The notes beneath the pieces were generated by a model, which saw only the letters and a program-made list of their open reading frames with translations, was not told the origin of the DNA and made no database searches. The translations under genes were made by a program, and so were the position numbers. From CAYMPW01 sp964392725 (GTDB lineage Archaea; Thermoplasmatota; Thermoplasmata; Methanomassiliicoccales; Methanomethylophilaceae), in contig CAYMPW010000010.1 in assembly GCA_964392725.1 (NCBI GenBank), positions 1-52,822 of the forward strand: a stretch of DNA of 52,822 bases. The letters are read 5' to 3'. Each line of letters begins with the position of its first letter. Position 1 is the first letter of the stretch. Shown piece by piece: positions 33,761 to 42,308 of the stretch.

Positions 33761-34788
33761 TAGTAAAAATAGTATGCTTCACATCCAACGGCGGTTTGGT
33801 TGCCAACAAAATTAAAGATTTATTGACAGAAGATTCGGTTTCTGTTTTCTCCAAAACTTCTTCAATCGTGGAAAATACCGAAAAAATGGACTGCAGTCTT
33901 TCCGAATGGACCGAATCAAATTTCGGATCGGACGCTTTGATTTTTGTTGGTGCAACAGGTATTGCGGTACGCGCAATCGCTCCGTATATCAAAAGTAAAA
34001 CCACCGATCCCGCAGTAGTTTGCGTTGATGAATCGGGTAAATTTTCAATTTCACTTCTTTCGGGACACATCGGAGGATGTAACACCCTTGCGGAACGTAT
34101 CGCAAAAGGAATCAATGCAATTCCCGTTGTAACAACCGCAACAGATTTGAATAAAAAATTCGCCGTGGATTCTTACGCATCTGAAAATTATATGCAAATA
34201 AGCGATATGACTTTGGCAAAAGAAACATCCGCAAGAATTCTCGATGGACGTTTCATAGGATTAAAAAGTGATTTTCCTATTGAAGGAGAAATCCCGGATG
34301 GATTGATTTTAGCGGATTCGGGAGATTTCGGAATCTATATCACTGATTCAAAAAATAAAACTCCTTTCGAAAAGACTCTTCGCCTTACACCCATGACAAA
34401 TTCTTTGGGAGTCGGTTGCAGAAGAGACAAACCATTCGAAGATGTTTTCAGAGTCGTATCAGAAACGTTAGATTCCAATGATATTTCGGAATTCAGTATC
34501 AATACGATAGCCAGTATAACTTTGAAAGCCGACGAACCCGCAATTCTGGAACTTTCGGATGTTCTTGGAGCTCCCGTGGTTTTCTACACCGCAGAACGTC
34601 TGAATTCCGTTGAAGGAGATTTCTCATCATCGGATATGGTAAAGAACGTTACCGGAGTGGATTGTGTTTGCGAACGTTCCGCGGTTGCGGCATCCAAAGG
34701 AAAATTAAAAGTAAAAAAGACGGCAAAAGACGGTGTAACCGTGGCTGTCGCACAAAAAGATTTCACAGTTAAATTCAGAGGTAATTAA
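33757..34788 (+). CDS. cbiG: Cobalt-precorrin-5A hydrolase CbiG
   Basis: CbiG opens the delta-lactone of cobalt-precorrin-5A and releases acetaldehyde. The 343-residue protein has the N-terminal domain with IFVGATGIAVRAIAPYI, the strongly conserved LSGHIGGCNTLAERIA and VVTTATDLNKKFAVD, and the C-terminal domain with GVGCRRDK and VCERSAVAASKGKL. It overlaps cbiD by 4 bp and is followed one base later by the cbiJET fusion, so translation is coupled. Confidence 0.95.
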   Translation: MIVKIVCFTSNGGLVANKIKDLLTEDSVSVFSKTSSIVENTEKMDCSLSEWTESNFGSDALIFVGATGIAVRAIAPYIKSKTTDPAVVCVDESGKFSISLLSGHIGGCNTLAERIAKGINAIPVVTTATDLNKKFAVDSYASENYMQISDMTLAKETSARILDGRFIGLKSDFPIEGEIPDGLILADSGDFGIYITDSKNKTPFEKTLRLTPMTNSLGVGCRRDKPFEDVFRVVSETLDSNDISEFSINTIASITLKADEPAILELSDVLGAPVVFYTAERLNSVEGDFSSSDMVKNVTGVDCVCERSAVAASKGKLKVKKTAKDGVTVAVAQKDFTVKFRGN

Positions 34789-34789
34789 G

Positions 34790-36805
34790 ATGAAAGGAGA
34801 TAAGATTCTCATATTCGCAGGAACAACCGAAGGCAGAATGCTTACGGAATTCTTGGGTGGAGCGGGTGTTGACGTTCACGCATGCGTAGCAACCGAGTAT
34901 GGAAAACAATTAATCGAAGCAAAAGAACACATCGAAGTTACCGCTGCACGTTTGGATATAGATGCTATGGCCGAACTTATGGGAAAAGGTTACAGATATG
35001 TTATCGACGCAACCCATCCTTATGCCGTAATTGTTTCGGGAAACATCAAACAGGCTTGTGAAAAGTCGGGTGTGGAATATGTTCGTTTGTTAAGAGCGGA
35101 AGGAGAAAATTCCGCAGACAGCGATTTGATTTGGGTTCCCGATGTTGCTTCCGCGGCAGAATACCTTTGTGACACCGAAGGAAATGTTTTGGTTGCTACC
35201 GGAAGCAAAGAAATCTCTAAATTCACGATTATTCCCAATTTCAAAGATCGTATTTATGCAAGAGTTCTTTCTTTGGCAAATGTTGCCGTTGCTTGCGCCG
35301 AACTCGGATTCGAAGGTAAAAATCTGATTGCGATGCAAGGCCCCTTCTCGGAAGAATTGAACTATGCAATGCTGAAACAGATTGATGCGAAATATATGGT
35401 TACAAAGGATTCCGGACAACCCGGAGGATTCGATGAAAAGGTTCGTGCCGCACGCAGAGCGGGTGTGAAAACAATTCTTGTTGGAAGACCTCAAAACGAT
35501 GCGGGAAGATCATTCTCGGAAGTTATTGAGTATTTGGGCAAAACTTATGGATTGCCCGCTGCTCCGAAAGATCCTTCTTACCGTTCATCAAACAAAAGAA
35601 AAGTTTCTCTTGTCGGTATCGGAATGGGTTATGAATCCGGTCTTACCGTTGAAGCAACCGAAGCTATTGCGGATGCAGATCTTCTCGTAGGTGCGGACCG
35701 TATGGTTGATTCCGTTGCTTCCGCAGGAAGAGAAATCTTAAGATCATATCGTGCGGAAGAAATTTCCGAATATTTGGAAAAGAATCAGAATTTCAACAGA
35801 ACCGTGGTTCTTCTTTCGGGAGACGTAGGATTCTACAGCGGAGCAAAACGTTTGTTGGAAACCCTTGACCGCAACGAATTCGATGTGGAATTATTCTGCG
35901 GAATATCTTCCGTTGTGTATCTTTGTTCAAAATTGGAAACTTCATGGCAGGATGCACATCTTATGAGCGCCCACGGTCTCGATTCCAACGTTGTGGGAGA
36001 AGTCAAAAGGAATTCCAAAGTATTCTCGCTTCTTAACGGAGCGGAAGGCGCAAAAGCTCTTTGCGAATCTTTGGAAGAGTTCGGATTGAACGACGTTATC
36101 GTAACAATCGGACAGAATATGGGCTCTCCCGAAGAAAAATTCGAATCGGGAAAACCTTCGGAAATGAAGAACAAAGATTTCCTGAGTCTCTGTGCGGCTT
36201 TGATCGAAAATCCATCTCCCGTATTGGAAAATCCGATGGGAATTTCGGATGAAGATTTCATCAGAGGGGATGCACCCATGACAAAGAGCGAAGTAAGAAC
36301 TTTGTCGGTTGCAAAATTGAAACTTTGCGACGATTCCGTAATTTATGACATAGGTGCGGGAACCGGATCGGTATCAATAGAATTGGCATTAAACGCAAAA
36401 GCAGGAAAAGTTTACGCCATTGAGAAAGAAACCGAAGCCGCGGATCTTATAGAAATCAACAAGAAAAAATTCTGTACGGCAAATGTCGAAGTTATAAGAG
36501 GGCCAGCACCCGATGCGATGATTGACCTTCCAACCCCTACACACGCCTTTATCGGAGGTTCCGCAGGGAACATGAAAGAGATTCTTTCATTGCTTTTGGA
36601 AAAGAATCCAAACATAAGAGTAATAATCAATTCGGTTACATTGGAAACGATTTCCGAAACTATGGAATGCATAAAAGCATTGAATCTTGTTGAAGAAGAG
36701 ACGGTTTGCGTTAATGTTTCAAGATCTAGAAAACTCGGAAAGTATCATCTCATGACCGCGCAGAATCCTGTTTACATTACAGTTTGTCAGGGGTCTAAAG
36801 AATGA
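34790..36805 (+). CDS. cbiJET: CbiJ-CbiE-CbiT triple fusion
   Basis: A single 671-residue frame joins three corrin enzymes. Residues 1-255 are precorrin-6A reductase CbiJ (IFAGTTEGRML, YVIDATHPYA, MQGPFSEELN, VTKDSGQPGGFDEK). About 271-465 are the C5-methyltransferase CbiE (VSLVGIGMGYESGLTVEA, LLSGDVGFYSGA, SAHGLD). About 488-671 are the C15-methyltransferase/decarboxylase CbiT (RGDAPMTKSEVRTLSVAKL, YDIGAGTGSVSIELAL, FIGGSAGNMKEIL). CbiE-CbiT fusions (CobL) are common; adding CbiJ at the front is less so. GAGGT precedes ATG 34790. It overlaps cbiA by 4 bp. Confidence 0.95.
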   Translation: MKGDKILIFAGTTEGRMLTEFLGGAGVDVHACVATEYGKQLIEAKEHIEVTAARLDIDAMAELMGKGYRYVIDATHPYAVIVSGNIKQACEKSGVEYVRLLRAEGENSADSDLIWVPDVASAAEYLCDTEGNVLVATGSKEISKFTIIPNFKDRIYARVLSLANVAVACAELGFEGKNLIAMQGPFSEELNYAMLKQIDAKYMVTKDSGQPGGFDEKVRAARRAGVKTILVGRPQNDAGRSFSEVIEYLGKTYGLPAAPKDPSYRSSNKRKVSLVGIGMGYESGLTVEATEAIADADLLVGADRMVDSVASAGREILRSYRAEEISEYLEKNQNFNRTVVLLSGDVGFYSGAKRLLETLDRNEFDVELFCGISSVVYLCSKLETSWQDAHLMSAHGLDSNVVGEVKRNSKVFSLLNGAEGAKALCESLEEFGLNDVIVTIGQNMGSPEEKFESGKPSEMKNKDFLSLCAALIENPSPVLENPMGISDEDFIRGDAPMTKSEVRTLSVAKLKLCDDSVIYDIGAGTGSVSIELALNAKAGKVYAIEKETEAADLIEINKKKFCTANVEVIRGPAPDAMIDLPTPTHAFIGGSAGNMKEILSLLLEKNPNIRVIINSVTLETISETMECIKALNLVEEETVCVNVSRSRKLGKYHLMTAQNPVYITVCQGSKE

Positions 36806-38163
36806 CCCAAGCGCGCATTCTTCTGACGGCTCCGGCAAGCGGAAGCGGTAAAACCCTGATTACATGCGGAATACTGCAGGCACTTGTAAACCGTGGAATG
36901 AATGTCGCTTCGTTCAAATGCGGACCCGATTATATCGATCCGATGTTTCACAGCAGAGTAATCGGAACACACTCTAAAAATTTGGATCCTTTCTTTGCCG
37001 ATTATGATTTGTTGAAGTATCTTTTCGCGGATTCCGCAAAAGAATCGGATATTTCAGTAATCGAAGGGGTAATGGGATTCTATGACGGAAGGTCGGCAGC
37101 ATCTTTGGATGCAAGCACATACGATGTATCCGAACAGTTGAGTTCCCCGGTTATCCTTATTGTGAATTGCAAGGGAGCAAGCATATCCTGTGTTCCTATT
37201 ATCAAAGGATTCAAAGAATTCGAGAAAAATAACATTCGCGGTGTAATCCTTAACAACATGTCTGCGAAATTGTTTGAAGAAATCGCTCCGGTAATTGAAA
37301 AAAGAACGGGAGTAAAACCTTTGGGTTTCGTACCGAAGGTTTCCGAACTTGTTTTGGAAAGCAGACATCTGGGTCTTGTTATGCCTTCTGAAATCGAGAA
37401 TCTTAAAGAGAAGCTTAACGCACTTGCAAATATTTTCGAAGAAACCATCGACATCGATGCTTTGATCGAAATGGCAAACTCCGCTCCCGAATTGGAATAC
37501 AAAGTTCCCGAAATAAAGAAATGCGAATCGGTAAGAGTGGCGATTGCCGATGACGATGCTTTCTGCTTTATGTACGAAGACAATCTGAATCTTCTGAAGA
37601 AAGCAGGAGCGGAAATCGTTAGATTTTCTCCGTTAAACGATGAGAAACTTCCCGATGATATCCAAGGTTTGATTTTATACGGAGGATATCCCGAACTCTA
37701 CGCGGAAAAGTTGGCTTCCAACAAAACAATGATTGAAAGCATTCGGTCATCGTTGGAAAACGGTTTGCCATGTATGGCGGAATGCGGTGGGTTCATGTAT
37801 CTTCATGAAATTCTTGTCGATCGCGAAGGAATCGAACACAAAACCGTTGGTTTTGTTAAAGGAAAAACCTACAACACGGGAAAACTTGCACGTTTCGGTT
37901 ACATTCAATTATCTTCGGATAAGGATTGTATGATTCTTCCTTCGGGAGAAGTGGCAAAAGCTCATGAATTCCATTACTGGGACAGTGAAAACTGCGGAGA
38001 AGATTTACTTGCCGAGAAACCGGGTAAAGGAGTGAAATACAATTGTTCTCATTCCAACGAGTGTTTGGCAATCGGATATCCTCATCTGTATTATTATTCA
38101 AATCCTGAAATCGTATACGGATTCATGAAAGCAGGTTTGAAATTCAAAGAGAAAAACCTCTGA
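36802..38163 (+). CDS. cbiA: Cobyrinate a,c-diamide synthase CbiA
   Basis: CbiA amidates the a and c side chains with glutamine and ATP. The 453-residue protein has the P-loop APASGSGKT (10-18), FKCGPDYIDPMFH, VEGVMGFYDG-like IEGVMGFYDGRSAA, and the C-terminal class I glutamine amidotransferase with LILYGGYPELYAEKL and catalytic Cys in MAECGGFMYL. It could also serve as the Ni-sirohydrochlorin diamide synthase CfbB, which is very similar; its place in the cbi operon favours CbiA. It is the last cbi gene of the plus arm. Confidence 0.92.
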   Translation: MTQARILLTAPASGSGKTLITCGILQALVNRGMNVASFKCGPDYIDPMFHSRVIGTHSKNLDPFFADYDLLKYLFADSAKESDISVIEGVMGFYDGRSAASLDASTYDVSEQLSSPVILIVNCKGASISCVPIIKGFKEFEKNNIRGVILNNMSAKLFEEIAPVIEKRTGVKPLGFVPKVSELVLESRHLGLVMPSEIENLKEKLNALANIFEETIDIDALIEMANSAPELEYKVPEIKKCESVRVAIADDDAFCFMYEDNLNLLKKAGAEIVRFSPLNDEKLPDDIQGLILYGGYPELYAEKLASNKTMIESIRSSLENGLPCMAECGGFMYLHEILVDREGIEHKTVGFVKGKTYNTGKLARFGYIQLSSDKDCMILPSGEVAKAHEFHYWDSENCGEDLLAEKPGKGVKYNCSHSNECLAIGYPHLYYYSNPEIVYGFMKAGLKFKEKNL

Positions 38164-38205
38164 GTCGGACAAACCAATTTATCCGAACAAAACATTCCAG
38201 GTCTT

Positions 38206-39159
38206 ATGAAATTAATAGATGCGTACAAACTTGCCGTTAACGCAGGAATCGATAACGATCCTCGTTCAAGGGATGAGATAGATCGCATTTTGGAAGATTC
38301 CAAAAAATCTTACGATTCTCTTTCCGATGAAAAGAAAGAATATTTCGATATGGAAAAACTTTGGAACCCTTATGCGGATTCCAGATTTACATCCGGAGAT
38401 GAAAACGTAGAAGTTGATACGATTCTCTGGGGAATCGATATCGGAACCGGAGAAATTCTTCTTGCGGATCGTTTGAAAGAGAAAGGAATCTCCATATCTG
38501 CGGTTGCAGCCCACCACCCGAACGGATTGTCAAGAACTCCGTTCCCGGAAGTTATGTGGATGCAAACCGAGATGTACAATCAAGCTGGAATTCCGATTAA
38601 CGTTGCGGAAGGTATAATGAAACCCAGAATGGACGAAGTTTCCAGGAATGTTATGGGTTCCAATTACAATCAAGCCGCAGACGCAGCAAAACTTCTCGAT
38701 ATTCCGTTCTTTAATTTGCACACGGTTGCAGACAACATGGTTCAAAAATATTTGGAAAAGGCCATGGAAGAACTCAATCCAAAATATGTGGGCGATATTA
38801 TCGAACGTTTGCTTCAGGAACCTGAAATGAAGGCAGCGGCAAAACAGAATAATCCTCCTTGCATTATTGTAGGAAACAAGAAAGCACGTTGCGGAAAAGT
38901 CATTGTAAAAATGACAGGCGGAACATCTGGTCCCAAAAATCTGTACGAACAATTGGCACACGCAGGTGTAGGTACGGTTATCGGAATGCATTTTCCCGAA
39001 TCTCACATCGAAGAAGCTAAAAAATACAACATAAATCTTGTAATTTCAGGACATATGCCCTCGGATTCATTGGGAATAAATCTCATTGCCGATATTTGGG
39101 AAAAAGAAGGAATTACAGTACTTCCCTGTTCAGGTCTAATCAGAGTAAGCAGGAATTGA
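38206..39159 (+). CDS. NIF3-family metal-binding protein
   Basis: The 317-residue protein is a NIF3/YbgI-like member. Metal-ligand candidates are in ISAVAAHHPNG, FNLHTVADN and GMHFPESHIEEA, with a GTSGPKNLYEQLAHAGVGTVIG core. Family members carry a dinuclear metal centre; their biochemical role is unsettled, and some are annotated as GTP cyclohydrolase type 2. It follows cbiA by 42 bp, with AGGT before the ATG, and is followed 4 bp later by cdc6, so all may share a transcript. Confidence 0.8.
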   Translation: MKLIDAYKLAVNAGIDNDPRSRDEIDRILEDSKKSYDSLSDEKKEYFDMEKLWNPYADSRFTSGDENVEVDTILWGIDIGTGEILLADRLKEKGISISAVAAHHPNGLSRTPFPEVMWMQTEMYNQAGIPINVAEGIMKPRMDEVSRNVMGSNYNQAADAAKLLDIPFFNLHTVADNMVQKYLEKAMEELNPKYVGDIIERLLQEPEMKAAAKQNNPPCIIVGNKKARCGKVIVKMTGGTSGPKNLYEQLAHAGVGTVIGMHFPESHIEEAKKYNINLVISGHMPSDSLGINLIADIWEKEGITVLPCSGLIRVSRN

Positions 39160-39163
39160 TACA

Positions 39164-40363
39164 ATGTTCGGATCAAAAGCATCATCAGTTATCAAAAACG
39201 GTCGTAAACTCATGTACGAGTATGTTCCCAAAAAGATCATGCACAGGGATGAGCAGACGAAACGTTTGGAGATGCTTTTCCGTCCGATGTTCGAAGATAA
39301 CGTTCCGGTAACCGCTTTGCTATCCGGTCCCGTAGGTTCGGGTAAGACGGTAACCATGAAACATTTCTGTCAGGAAATGGAAGCTTACGGAAGAACGGTT
39401 GACAAAAACATAAAAAGTATTTTTATCAACTGTAGAACGTACAATACCGAAGCAAGCGTAATGCTTCAATTGGTGAAGTTTTTCGATAAAGGATATCCCG
39501 AAAGGGGACTGTCTCCCGGAGAAATGACACGTTCGTTTAGAGCACATGTTATAAAAAATGCAATGCCTTTGGTTGTTGTTTTCGATGAAGTCGATATTCT
39601 GATTAAAAAGAATACGATTGATTTGATTTACCAACTAACAAGATTCACCGAAGACAGAACGGATGAGATCCCTCCCGTTTCTTTGGTATTGATTTCACAG
39701 GATTACATTTTTGATGATTTGGATGCCGCTTCCCAATCCTCTTTCCGCAGAACGAATACCGTTCGTTTCGATCGTTACAACAGAGAAGAGTTGTACGAGA
39801 TTACGGAAGCGAGAGCAGAAGAAGCGTTGCATGAAAATACTCTTGACAAAGATGTTCTGAGTTTGATTGCGGATATTGCGCAAGAATACGGTGACGCAAG
39901 ATTCGCCATCGAATTGTTGGATCGTGCCGCTCATTTTGCCGAAGAAAGGCCGGAAGGTCTTGTTATTTCCGATGATGTACGTGCTGCCAAAGCAATGACG
40001 TACAGTGTCGTTACCGAAGACAAATTGGAAGTCTTGGATGATAACCGTAAAGTTGTTTTGTTGGCAATCGCACGTGCAATCAAGAAGCAAACTTACACCA
40101 CTACGGGAGAAGTAGAAAAATTGTATTATATCGCATGCGAAGAATACAATGTTCCGAAAAGGAAACATACCCAGTTCTGGCAATACATACAGGATTTGGA
40201 AAAATCCGATTTAATTAAAATTATAGTTCGCGGAGATACGGAAGACAACGGAGGACGTACAACGTTCATTTCCCTTCCCGATATCCCATCAAAAGTTTTA
40301 GCAAGAAAAATAGAAGATATTCTGGATTACAAAACAGATCATTTCTATACTCATGAGGTGTGA
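39164..40363 (+). CDS. cdc6: Orc1/Cdc6-family replication initiator
   Basis: This is an archaeal origin-binding AAA+ protein of 399 residues. Walker A GPVGSGKT (55-62), Walker B VVVFDEVDIL, sensor 1 VLISQDYIF and a C-terminal winged helix (TYTTTGEVEKLYYIACEEYNVPKRKHTQFWQYIQDLEKSDLI) can be seen. The gene is packed between NIF3 (4 bp) and ttuA (3 bp), so no origin with repeated boxes can lie next to it. It may be a second, non-origin-linked paralogue. AGGA lies in front of the ATG. Confidence 0.9.
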   Translation: MFGSKASSVIKNGRKLMYEYVPKKIMHRDEQTKRLEMLFRPMFEDNVPVTALLSGPVGSGKTVTMKHFCQEMEAYGRTVDKNIKSIFINCRTYNTEASVMLQLVKFFDKGYPERGLSPGEMTRSFRAHVIKNAMPLVVVFDEVDILIKKNTIDLIYQLTRFTEDRTDEIPPVSLVLISQDYIFDDLDAASQSSFRRTNTVRFDRYNREELYEITEARAEEALHENTLDKDVLSLIADIAQEYGDARFAIELLDRAAHFAEERPEGLVISDDVRAAKAMTYSVVTEDKLEVLDDNRKVVLLAIARAIKKQTYTTTGEVEKLYYIACEEYNVPKRKHTQFWQYIQDLEKSDLIKIIVRGDTEDNGGRTTFISLPDIPSKVLARKIEDILDYKTDHFYTHEV

Positions 40364-40366
40364 AAA

Positions 40367-41290
40367 ATGAAATGCGATCTCTGTCCACACGATGCTGTTA
40401 CATTCATAAGATACAATGGAATGCACCTTTGTCCAATGCATTTTATTTCATATGTGGACAAAAGAATCAAAAAAGAGATTCGTAAACAAATTCACTTGGT
40501 CCCGGGAGATATTCTCGCAGTTGCCGTATCCGGAGGAAAGGACAGTATGGTAACGTTGCATGCTTTGCATGAAACTTTCAAAGAACGCAGAGACATCTCC
40601 ATTCATGCTATCGTTATCGATGAAGGAATCGATGGATACAGGCCTCCGAGTGTGGATGTCGTAAGAAAATATTGTGAAGAGAAGAACATTCCTTTGCATA
40701 TCAGATCCTTTGAAGAGGATTTGGATTTATCAATGGATGTTATCGCTCCGATTTCCGGGGACAGCAGCCCATGTACCTATTGCGGAGTATTTCGCAGAAA
40801 GTTAATGAACGACGAAGCAAGAAAAATCGGTGCGACTTATTTGGCAACCGGCCATAACTTAGATGATATGGCACAGTCGGTTATGATGAATTTTGTTCGC
40901 GGTGATGTCGATAGATTGGCAAGACTTGGACCTCATAAAAAAGTTCAACCAGGTTTGATTCCAAGGTTCCACCCTCTGAGAATGATCCCGGAAAAAGAAT
41001 CTTTGTTGTATTCGATAGTTGCAAACATTCCCCATTATGACGGAATGTGTCCGTATTGGGAAGCAGCATTAAGAAATCAGTACCGTGAAGTCGTGGATGA
41101 ATTGGAAGACCGTTCGCCCGGTTCCAAATTCAGCATACTTTCATCATATGATCAAATCAAACCTTTGTTGGAAGATTCTTCTCCTCCCGCAGATCTTAAG
41201 AAATGCGAATGCGGAGAACCAACACACGGAAAGTTATGCAAAGCTTGCGAATTATCCGCAAAAATGAAGAATAAACTCAAAAGTCTCTGA
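40367..41290 (+). CDS. ttuA: TtuA/Ncs6-type tRNA 2-thiolation enzyme
   Basis: The 307-residue PP-loop enzyme has CDLCPHDA and LCPMHF zinc ligands at the N-terminus, the adenylation motif AVSGGKDSM, a central CTYCGVFRR cysteine pair, LATGHNLDD and a second C-terminal zinc site (KCECGEPTHGKLCKAC). The family adds sulfur to a uridine of tRNA (position 34 or 54) with an Fe-S cluster. GAGGTG precedes the ATG. The last 14 bases overlap the end of the convergent radical SAM gene. Confidence 0.9.
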   Translation: MKCDLCPHDAVTFIRYNGMHLCPMHFISYVDKRIKKEIRKQIHLVPGDILAVAVSGGKDSMVTLHALHETFKERRDISIHAIVIDEGIDGYRPPSVDVVRKYCEEKNIPLHIRSFEEDLDLSMDVIAPISGDSSPCTYCGVFRRKLMNDEARKIGATYLATGHNLDDMAQSVMMNFVRGDVDRLARLGPHKKVQPGLIPRFHPLRMIPEKESLLYSIVANIPHYDGMCPYWEAALRNQYREVVDELEDRSPGSKFSILSSYDQIKPLLEDSSPPADLKKCECGEPTHGKLCKACELSAKMKNKLKSL

Positions 41291-42308
41291 ACGGAACCAA
41301 ATCACAGCAGGTGCATTTCATGCACATGGTTTCAAAAGATTCTGATGATAATCCGTATTCATTCAATATCTCTTTGTGAAGTTTTGAAAGTTTGATCAAT
41401 CTTTCGGTTGTATTGGGAGCAGGATTATTGAGCATTTTCATCATGCTTGAATCGTTAATGCTGTTTCTTTTCAAAGGTCTGAGTCCTACAACTATGCCTT
41501 TGGAAGCCATTTCACGAATCATCTTTTCGATTTCTTCATCGGTTTCTCCCAATCCTACAATCAAATTGGAAGTAACCTTTCCTTTTCCGAAGATTTCAAC
41601 CGAATCCATAAGTCTTTCAAAAATTATTGTTCTGTTTAATTCGGGACAAGCTTTTTCGAAGATTTCGGAAGTTGCGGATTCGATGTTTATTTTGATTTCA
41701 TCCGCTCCGGCTTCTTTCAAAGCAATGATATGTTCTCTTGTTGAAACGTAAGGTTCCACACCTACAATCATTTCCGGGAAATTAGATTTAATCGCTTTTA
41801 CGCAAGAAACAAAACGTTCTACCGTTTCATCAACCGAACCGACCACTCCGCTTGTTAATGCGGCAACCGGAACGTCCTGAGTTTCTTTTGCCAAAGAAAT
41901 CATTTCAACGATTTTCTCATCCGTCAAACCTTTGGTAGAATCTTTATCCAAACGGGGGGATGCACAAAACGCACAATTGAATATACATCTTTGATCCAAA
42001 TTGAAGAAAGCCTGTTCCGGACAATGGTATACGACAGGGATAATTTTTACATTTTCCAAAAAGAGATTTCCGTCACGGAAAAGAGAGTAATTTTCTTCCG
42101 CTGGGACTAACTCAAACTCTCCTTCTTCGTAGGAGATGGATTTCTTTACGCGGCATCCGTCAAATTCCAAAGCGATTGAACCGAATCCCGCACCGGGTCC
42201 TGCCGTTGATTTAGAAATACGAACAGGAACCTGAAAACCCGAAGGAAGCTTTACGCCTCCTCCGAGTATCAATTCTGATTTACAATTAAGTCTCAGATTT
42301 TCTTCCAT
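41277..42308 (-). CDS. Radical SAM protein, biotin-synthase-related
   Basis: The 343-residue protein has the cluster motif C108-x3-C112-x2-C115 (QRCIFNCAFCASPRL), the GGE-like region and a TIM-barrel-like sequence (PMIVGVEPYVSTREHI, ADEIKINIESA, SNLIVGLGETDEEIEKM). A Cys-rich end (ETMCMKCTCCDLVPF) could bind a second cluster. An N-terminal domain of about 90 residues with many Gly precedes the barrel. It resembles archaeal biotin-synthase-related proteins of unknown reaction. Its start overlaps the end of cysS, so it is in the cysS operon; its end overlaps ttuA. Confidence 0.8.
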   Translation of the reverse strand: MEENLRLNCKSELILGGGVKLPSGFQVPVRISKSTAGPGAGFGSIALEFDGCRVKKSISYEEGEFELVPAEENYSLFRDGNLFLENVKIIPVVYHCPEQAFFNLDQRCIFNCAFCASPRLDKDSTKGLTDEKIVEMISLAKETQDVPVAALTSGVVGSVDETVERFVSCVKAIKSNFPEMIVGVEPYVSTREHIIALKEAGADEIKINIESATSEIFEKACPELNRTIIFERLMDSVEIFGKGKVTSNLIVGLGETDEEIEKMIREMASKGIVVGLRPLKRNSINDSSMMKMLNNPAPNTTERLIKLSKLHKEILNEYGLSSESFETMCMKCTCCDLVPFRDF

